From Enterococcus faecalis 13-SD-W-01 (GTDB lineage: Bacteria > Bacillota > Bacilli > Lactobacillales > Enterococcaceae): 37,574 nt of DNA. The stretch is taken from NCBI GenBank assembly GCA_000415185.1, contig KE351686.1, positions 170,251 through 207,824 of the forward strand. The letters are read 5' to 3'. Under the pieces are notes generated by a model, which was not told the origin of the DNA, searched no databases, and saw only the letters and a program-made list of their open reading frames with translations. The position numbers and the translations under genes were made by a program. Of this stretch, positions 34,712 to 37,574 are shown one piece after another. How positions within the stretch are numbered: the first letter of the stretch is position 1; each line of letters begins with the position of its first letter.

Positions 34712-34719
34712 GACCGGTC
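34712..34719. promoter_or_regulatory. GACCGGTC palindrome, possible TetR-type operator
   Basis: TAAACGACCGGTCAATAT has a perfect 8-bp core, like sites of many TetR-family repressors. It overlaps both the stop of the 88-aa gene and the TTGACC -35-like element of the 62-aa gene. Confidence 0.35.
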
Positions 34720-34984
34720 AATATGTCGTAAAAATCGGTTCATGTAATGTTTTGGTATCTAGATCTTCACGGATGTTTACTGTCGTATAAATGATTTTTT
34801 CAATCGGTATGCTGTAATAGCTGCCTTTTCCGTCATTAAAACGATGGACATCTTTTTTCGCCAGCAGACCATTGATTTTATTTATCAATACCCTTCTTTC
34901 TACACTATTGCTGACAACATAATAGATGACTCGGATATTATTGACTAGATGCAAGTCCACTTCTAATATCATGTGATCCATCAT
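34718..34984 (-). CDS. Hypothetical protein, 88 aa
   Basis: An 88-aa soluble protein (MMDHMILEVDLHLVNNIRVIYY...) with alternating beta-like and helical stretches (VISNSVERRVLINKIN-type region) and a C-terminal SIPIEKIIYTTVNI strand. No family recognised. Start: first ATG at 34984 with SD AAAGGTGG 4-6 bases away; a second ATG follows directly. An extended -10 TGTTATACT is at about 35009-35017 on the minus strand. The longer Cys-rich frame upstream has no SD. Confidence 0.72.
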   Translation of the reverse strand: MMDHMILEVDLHLVNNIRVIYYVVSNSVERRVLINKINGLLAKKDVHRFNDGKGSYYSIPIEKIIYTTVNIREDLDTKTLHEPIFTTY

Positions 34985-35079
34985 TACACCACCTTTCTTT
35001 TCTAAAATAGTATAACAGTTACAAAAAAAACATTCAAAATACATTTTTATTTATCTGTCTAAAAATCACAAAAAACCGC

Positions 35080-35108
35080 TTGCTTCTCTTTCCACTCTAT
35101 GTTACTTT
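35080..35108 (+). promoter_or_regulatory. Promoter of the 85-aa membrane protein gene
   Basis: TTGCTT (35080-35085), 17-base spacer, TACTTT (35103-35108). Confidence 0.5.
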
Positions 35109-35143
35109 GTAGGTCGGAAGTTTATTTTACAGGAGGTATCTAT

Positions 35144-35401
35144 GTGATTTTATTTGGTGAACTTGTTTTCTATATCCCGTTTTTCATTATGCTTGCTATA
35201 CTTTTTTATTTTATCAAATGGACAAAAGCAAAAGTATCGGTGTTATTTTTAACATTCCCAGTGGCTTATTTTACTTTTCGCATTTTTACCTTCCGTCACT
35301 GGGAACCCGCTTCTGTATTGATGAAGCATATTACGGGACTCATGATTTCCATAACACTTTTGATTTTCTGGCTCTATTTTCTCTATCGAAAACAAAAGTA
35401 A
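35144..35401 (+). CDS. Small membrane protein, 85 aa
   Basis: A very hydrophobic protein with three predicted membrane segments (about 5-23, 30-46 and 60-80) and a basic C-terminus (YRKQK). Start: GTG at 35144, 7 bases after a full AGGAGG. An overlapping ATG two bases earlier is out of frame and meets a stop at once, so GTG is the only sensible start; the longer frame from 35099 has no SD. No family recognised. It converges on the 69-aa gene with only 10 bases between the stops. Confidence 0.72.
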   Translation: MILFGELVFYIPFFIMLAILFYFIKWTKAKVSVLFLTFPVAYFTFRIFTFRHWEPASVLMKHITGLMISITLLIFWLYFLYRKQK

Positions 35402-35411
35402 TTTTGATCCA

Positions 35412-35621
35412 TTAAATATGGTCTTCATTTTTTGATTGAAAATCAATAAAGTGTTTTAATCTCTTCACGAGCGAACTTTGTTTTAAATCGATATATTCAG
35501 AAGCAACTGTATATTTATCTTCAAGTGTTTCTTTATTCTTTTCAATCAATTGTTTTGCTTCTTCATACTCTTTTTCTTTACATAATTCTTTCACTTTTCT
35601 CAAAACCATTCCAGCATCCAT
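35412..35621 (-). CDS. Small helical protein, 69 aa (related to the 61-aa protein)
   Basis: A 69-aa charged helical protein (MDAGMVLRKVKELCKEKEYE...) sharing KVKEL-x-K-x4-EAKQ with the 61-aa protein 1 kb away and ending in a VKRLKHF helix. Function unknown. Start: ATG at 35621 with SD AAAGGAG 7 bases upstream; an ATG at 35645 lies before this SD. No terminator is evident between it and the converging 85-aa gene. The 215-base gap upstream (35646-35861) is AT-rich, with one terminator at its left end and no other gene. Confidence 0.75.
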   Translation of the reverse strand: MDAGMVLRKVKELCKEKEYEEAKQLIEKNKETLEDKYTVASEYIDLKQSSLVKRLKHFIDFQSKNEDHI

Positions 35622-35814
35622 CGAATCACTCCTTTTTTCTATCATAATAAAAATAAGAAGAACTTGCTAAAAACTTGTTTTGGTTTTTTAAAAGTAAAAA
35701 ACAGCTTTTCACTTTTCGGAATAAATAACATTTTTTTGATTTTTAAGCTTCATTTAAGCTCCCCGCTCTATTCTATATACATCCCAAACAACTTTTCATT
35801 TTTTCACTCCTAAT

Positions 35815-35858
35815 CAAAATGAGCCCTCGGCGATAGTATCGCATGAGAGCTCATTTTG
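35815..35858 (-). terminator. Terminator of the usp operon
   Basis: Outer stem CAAAATGAGC / GCTCATTTTG with an inner GCGATA-GTA-TCGC hairpin. The T-run is short on both strands. Confidence 0.65.
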
Positions 35859-35861
35859 TAT

Positions 35862-36158
35862 TTAGTCTTTTAAAAATTTTTCTAATCTTGACAGACTGCT
35901 TTCTTTCTCTAAGTAATCTTTGCTGTATGCTTCTGATAAATCATTTGGCAAAATAAACCAAGAAGCGTGGTAGCCGTTTGCAGTTACTGGAAATCCTTTG
36001 TCTGTTTCTTGTTCTCCATCCCAGCGAATCGCGATCGCTTTCTTGCCATTCCACGTGACAAATGCTGTTGAATAGCCTTTTTTCGTTTGTGTCCCATCTT
36101 CGATAATTGCAAGAAGTTCAAGTTTTTCCTTAGGTGCACGTACATCTTGAGGTTTCAC
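35862..36158 (-). CDS. Hypothetical protein in an operon with usp, 98 aa
   Basis: A 98-aa soluble protein (KPQDVRAPKEKLELLAIIED...) with beta-rich centre (STAFVTWNGKKAIAIRWDG), a conserved-looking FPVTANGYHASWFILP, and a charged C-terminal helix. No family recognised. Start: GTG at 36158 with SD GGAGGG 6 bases upstream. It begins 12 bases after the usp stop, so the two are co-transcribed and perhaps act together under stress. Confidence 0.78.
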   Translation of the reverse strand: MKPQDVRAPKEKLELLAIIEDGTQTKKGYSTAFVTWNGKKAIAIRWDGEQETDKGFPVTANGYHASWFILPNDLSEAYSKDYLEKESSLSRLEKFLKD

Positions 36159-36170
36159 TTTATTCCCTCC

Positions 36171-36602
36171 TTATTTGACGACTAGCACAGCGCAAGGTGC
36201 GTGATTAACGACATAAGACGCAGTCGAACCCACAAACGCTTGCTGCATGGCTCCTTTTCCTGTAGCTCCCATAACAATCAAATCAATCGTTTCTTGCTGC
36301 GGAATAAGTGATGAGATCCACTCTCTTGGTTCACCAGTCTCAACGATTGCTCGAATCGTTTCCACCCCTGCTTCTTTTGCATCATTGATTTTTTTCAGCA
36401 TTTCTATTTCGATTTTTTCTTTTTCTTCTGCATAAAGTTTTGAAAAAGCAAATGCACTATGTGTCAATTCTACTTTATTGATGATTGAAACGATGAATAG
36501 ATTCGCTTGATTATCTTTTGCAAGGTCCACCGCTTCAGTGAAAGCTTTCTCGGATTGTTTTGAACCGTCCACTGCGACAAGGATATTTTGATATCTGCTC
36601 AT
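36171..36602 (-). CDS. Universal stress protein, UspA family
   Basis: A 143-aa cytosolic UspA-fold protein. The nucleotide-binding motif G-x2-G-x9-G-(S/T) is present as GATGKGAMQQAFVGST, so it is of the ATP-binding (MJ0577-like) subtype. It starts with the usual ILVAVDGSKQSEKAF strand and ends HAPCAVLVVK. SD AAGGAGG (AAAAGGAGGCGGGTCGA before the ATG). Extended -10 TGA-TACAAT at 36625-36633. No long conserved leader was recognised upstream. Confidence 0.94.
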   Translation of the reverse strand: MSRYQNILVAVDGSKQSEKAFTEAVDLAKDNQANLFIVSIINKVELTHSAFAFSKLYAEEKEKIEIEMLKKINDAKEAGVETIRAIVETGEPREWISSLIPQQETIDLIVMGATGKGAMQQAFVGSTASYVVNHAPCAVLVVK

Positions 36603-36624
36603 TCGACCCGCCTCCTTTTCTTCT

Positions 36625-36633
36625 ATTGTATCA
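36625..36633 (-). promoter_or_regulatory. Extended -10 promoter of the usp operon
   Basis: Minus-strand TGA-TACAAT with no good -35. The rest of the 372-base gap to 36974 is AT-rich and holds TTTTGAA...TTCAAAA near 36757-36782 and the repeats described next. Confidence 0.45.
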
Positions 36634-36865
36634 TTTCTGTTACATTTTAAAAAAAAATACGCTGTTTCCTGTCATTTCCGTGTTTTTTTCCAGAAAAATA
36701 ATTTATTTAAAAAAAATCTACCTTTTTTAACAAAAATAGAACGTTATTTATCTTGGCTTTTGAAAAATTTATCTCTTCAAAAAACGTTGTTATTATAGGT
36801 TTTGTTTTGTTTTCAGAAAAGTTCATGTTCTTTTGCAACAAAATTATTACAAATAAATAGTTTTT

Positions 36866-36888
36866 TGTCATTAAGTGTCATCTGACAT
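36866..36888 (+). promoter_or_regulatory. Clustered TGTCAT repeats upstream of the LysM gene
   Basis: TGTCAT at 36866 and again at 36876, exactly 10 bp apart, followed by the inverted TGACAT at 36883. One-turn spacing is typical of response-regulator sites. No clear -35/-10 pair was found between here and the SD. Confidence 0.35.
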
Positions 36889-36974
36889 TCACCTATGAAA
36901 TATTTTCACATGGTAAAGTAGTCATCGTTGTAAGAAACAACAAACGAATCAAAAAGATTAAAAGGAGATCGTTC

Positions 36975-37574
36975 ATGAAATCACTTAAAACTTTACTATT
37001 AGGAACAACTTTGGCTGCTGGTGCGGCATTTATGTTAGGAACTTCTGCATTCGCTGATACAACTTATACAGTACAATCAGGCGATACATTATCTAAAATC
37101 TCAACTAAATTTGCTGGAAGCAACGAATTGATCCAACAAATCGCAGATAAAAATTCAATTCAAGATATCAATGTGATCTATGCAGGTCAACAATTGACAA
37201 TTCCTACAGGCGACACAGCTCAAGCAGCTCCTGCTCAAGCTCAAGCGCAAACACAACAAGCAGCACCTGTACAACAAACTGAAACAGTTCAAACGGAACA
37301 AGCGGCTCAACCAGCACAAACACAAACAACTGCAACAGAAACTGCATCTACTCCAAGCAGCACAAATGCAGCGAAAGAATGGATCGCACAAAAAGAATCA
37401 AGCGGTTCTTACACAGCAACTAACGGACGTTACATTGGACGTTACCAATTAGATTCTTCTTACCTAAATGGCGACTACTCTGCAGCGAACCAAGAACGTG
37501 TTGCTGAACAATATGTAGCTTCTCGTTACGGCTCTTGGGAAGCAGCGCAAGCTTTCTGGATGGCAAACGGCTGG
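36975..37574 (+). CDS. Secreted LysM protein with Apf/SceD-like C-terminal domain, 3' end cut
   Basis: The 200 visible codons run to the last base; by family the stop should follow within a few codons of MANGW. A signal peptide (about 1-27, cleaved after SAFA) precedes one LysM domain (TYTVQSGDTLSKIS to GQQLTIP, about 30-77) that binds peptidoglycan. A long Gln/Ala/Thr-rich spacer (about 78-130) follows. The C-terminal module (AAKEWIAQKESSGSY...YIGRYQLDSSYLNGDYS) resembles aggregation-promoting factors and IsaA/SceD-type transglycosylase-like domains; the Glu in QKESSG is the candidate catalytic residue. It is a likely cell-wall-associated muralytic protein. SD AAAGGAGATC is near perfect and codon use is strongly biased, so expression should be high. 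Confidence 0.9.
   Translation, partial: MKSLKTLLLGTTLAAGAAFMLGTSAFADTTYTVQSGDTLSKISTKFAGSNELIQQIADKNSIQDINVIYAGQQLTIPTGDTAQAAPAQAQAQTQQAAPVQQTETVQTEQAAQPAQTQTTATETASTPSSTNAAKEWIAQKESSGSYTATNGRYIGRYQLDSSYLNGDYSAANQERVAEQYVASRYGSWEAAQAFWMANGW

Noticed and set aside
37155-37391. 78-codon Cys/Leu/Ser-rich minus-strand frame
   Set aside because: Antisense image of the Gln/Ala/Thr repeats in the LysM protein linker.
1-37574. Mobile elements, phage genes, CRISPR arrays, tRNA or rRNA genes, toxin-antitoxin pairs
   Set aside because: No transposase, integrase, terminal repeats, regularly spaced repeats, tRNA cloverleaf or recognisable toxin was seen. The paired small genes at 34-36 kb do not have toxin-antitoxin layout.

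Overview
The window looks like a core-chromosome segment of an Enterococcus, most likely from the E. faecium group (E. faecium, lactis, durans or hirae). This is judged from the low G+C, the protein sequences, the RNase PH/RdgB fusion, RexAB-type AddAB genes, FabT-type operators beside fabI, and a secreted LysM/Apf-like protein. The species call is an inference from protein likeness, not a database match. I see no tRNA, rRNA, insertion sequence, phage, integrase or CRISPR array. Most genes have good Shine-Dalgarno (SD) sites and most units end in strong, often bidirectional, terminators.

Layout. 1-4.0 kb: 3' part of a GAPDH gene, then an alpha/beta hydrolase, a NUDIX hydrolase and a DUF871/MupG-like 6-phospho-N-acetylmuramidase, all three on the minus strand. 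4.1-6.6 kb: a cyclophilin lipoprotein with a structured leader, then divergent fabZ(fabN)-like and fabI genes separated by two FabT-type palindromes. 6.6-9.3 kb: ilvE, an MscS channel and a CbpB/DarB-type CBS protein. 9.4-12.1 kb: overlapping operon murI - rph/rdgB fusion - yfcE-type phosphodiesterase. 12.3 kb: an acidic 73-aa protein. 12.6-15.5 kb: glnQHMP-type amino-acid ABC transporter. 15.7-20.6 kb: trpS, and pheST behind a Phe T-box. 20.6-28.3 kb: a YodB-like HxlR/DUF24 regulator and addB-addA. 28.5-31 kb: a POT peptide transporter with a CodY-type box, and a nitroreductase. 31-37.6 kb: a membrane protein, small orphan genes, a C39 protease-like protein with a TPR partner, a YxeA-like protein, a usp pair, and a LysM protein cut by the window end.

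How parts connect. The clearest regulatory link is a 15-bp inverted repeat, CTTAC-N5-GTAAG. It sits once over the promoter of the YodB-like regulator and once in the nitroreductase promoter 9 kb away, which suggests a thiol-switch regulon for electrophile or quinone stress. A dre-like (NagR/DasR-type) site lies on the -35 of the MupG-like gene, matching a role in amino-sugar or cell-wall recycling. FabT boxes tie fabZ/N and fabI to lipid control, and a CodY box ties the peptide transporter to nutrient control. Less well explained are the cluster of very small genes at 34.2-36.2 kb, which includes two related helical proteins, and a structured non-coding patch at 31.5-31.6 kb.
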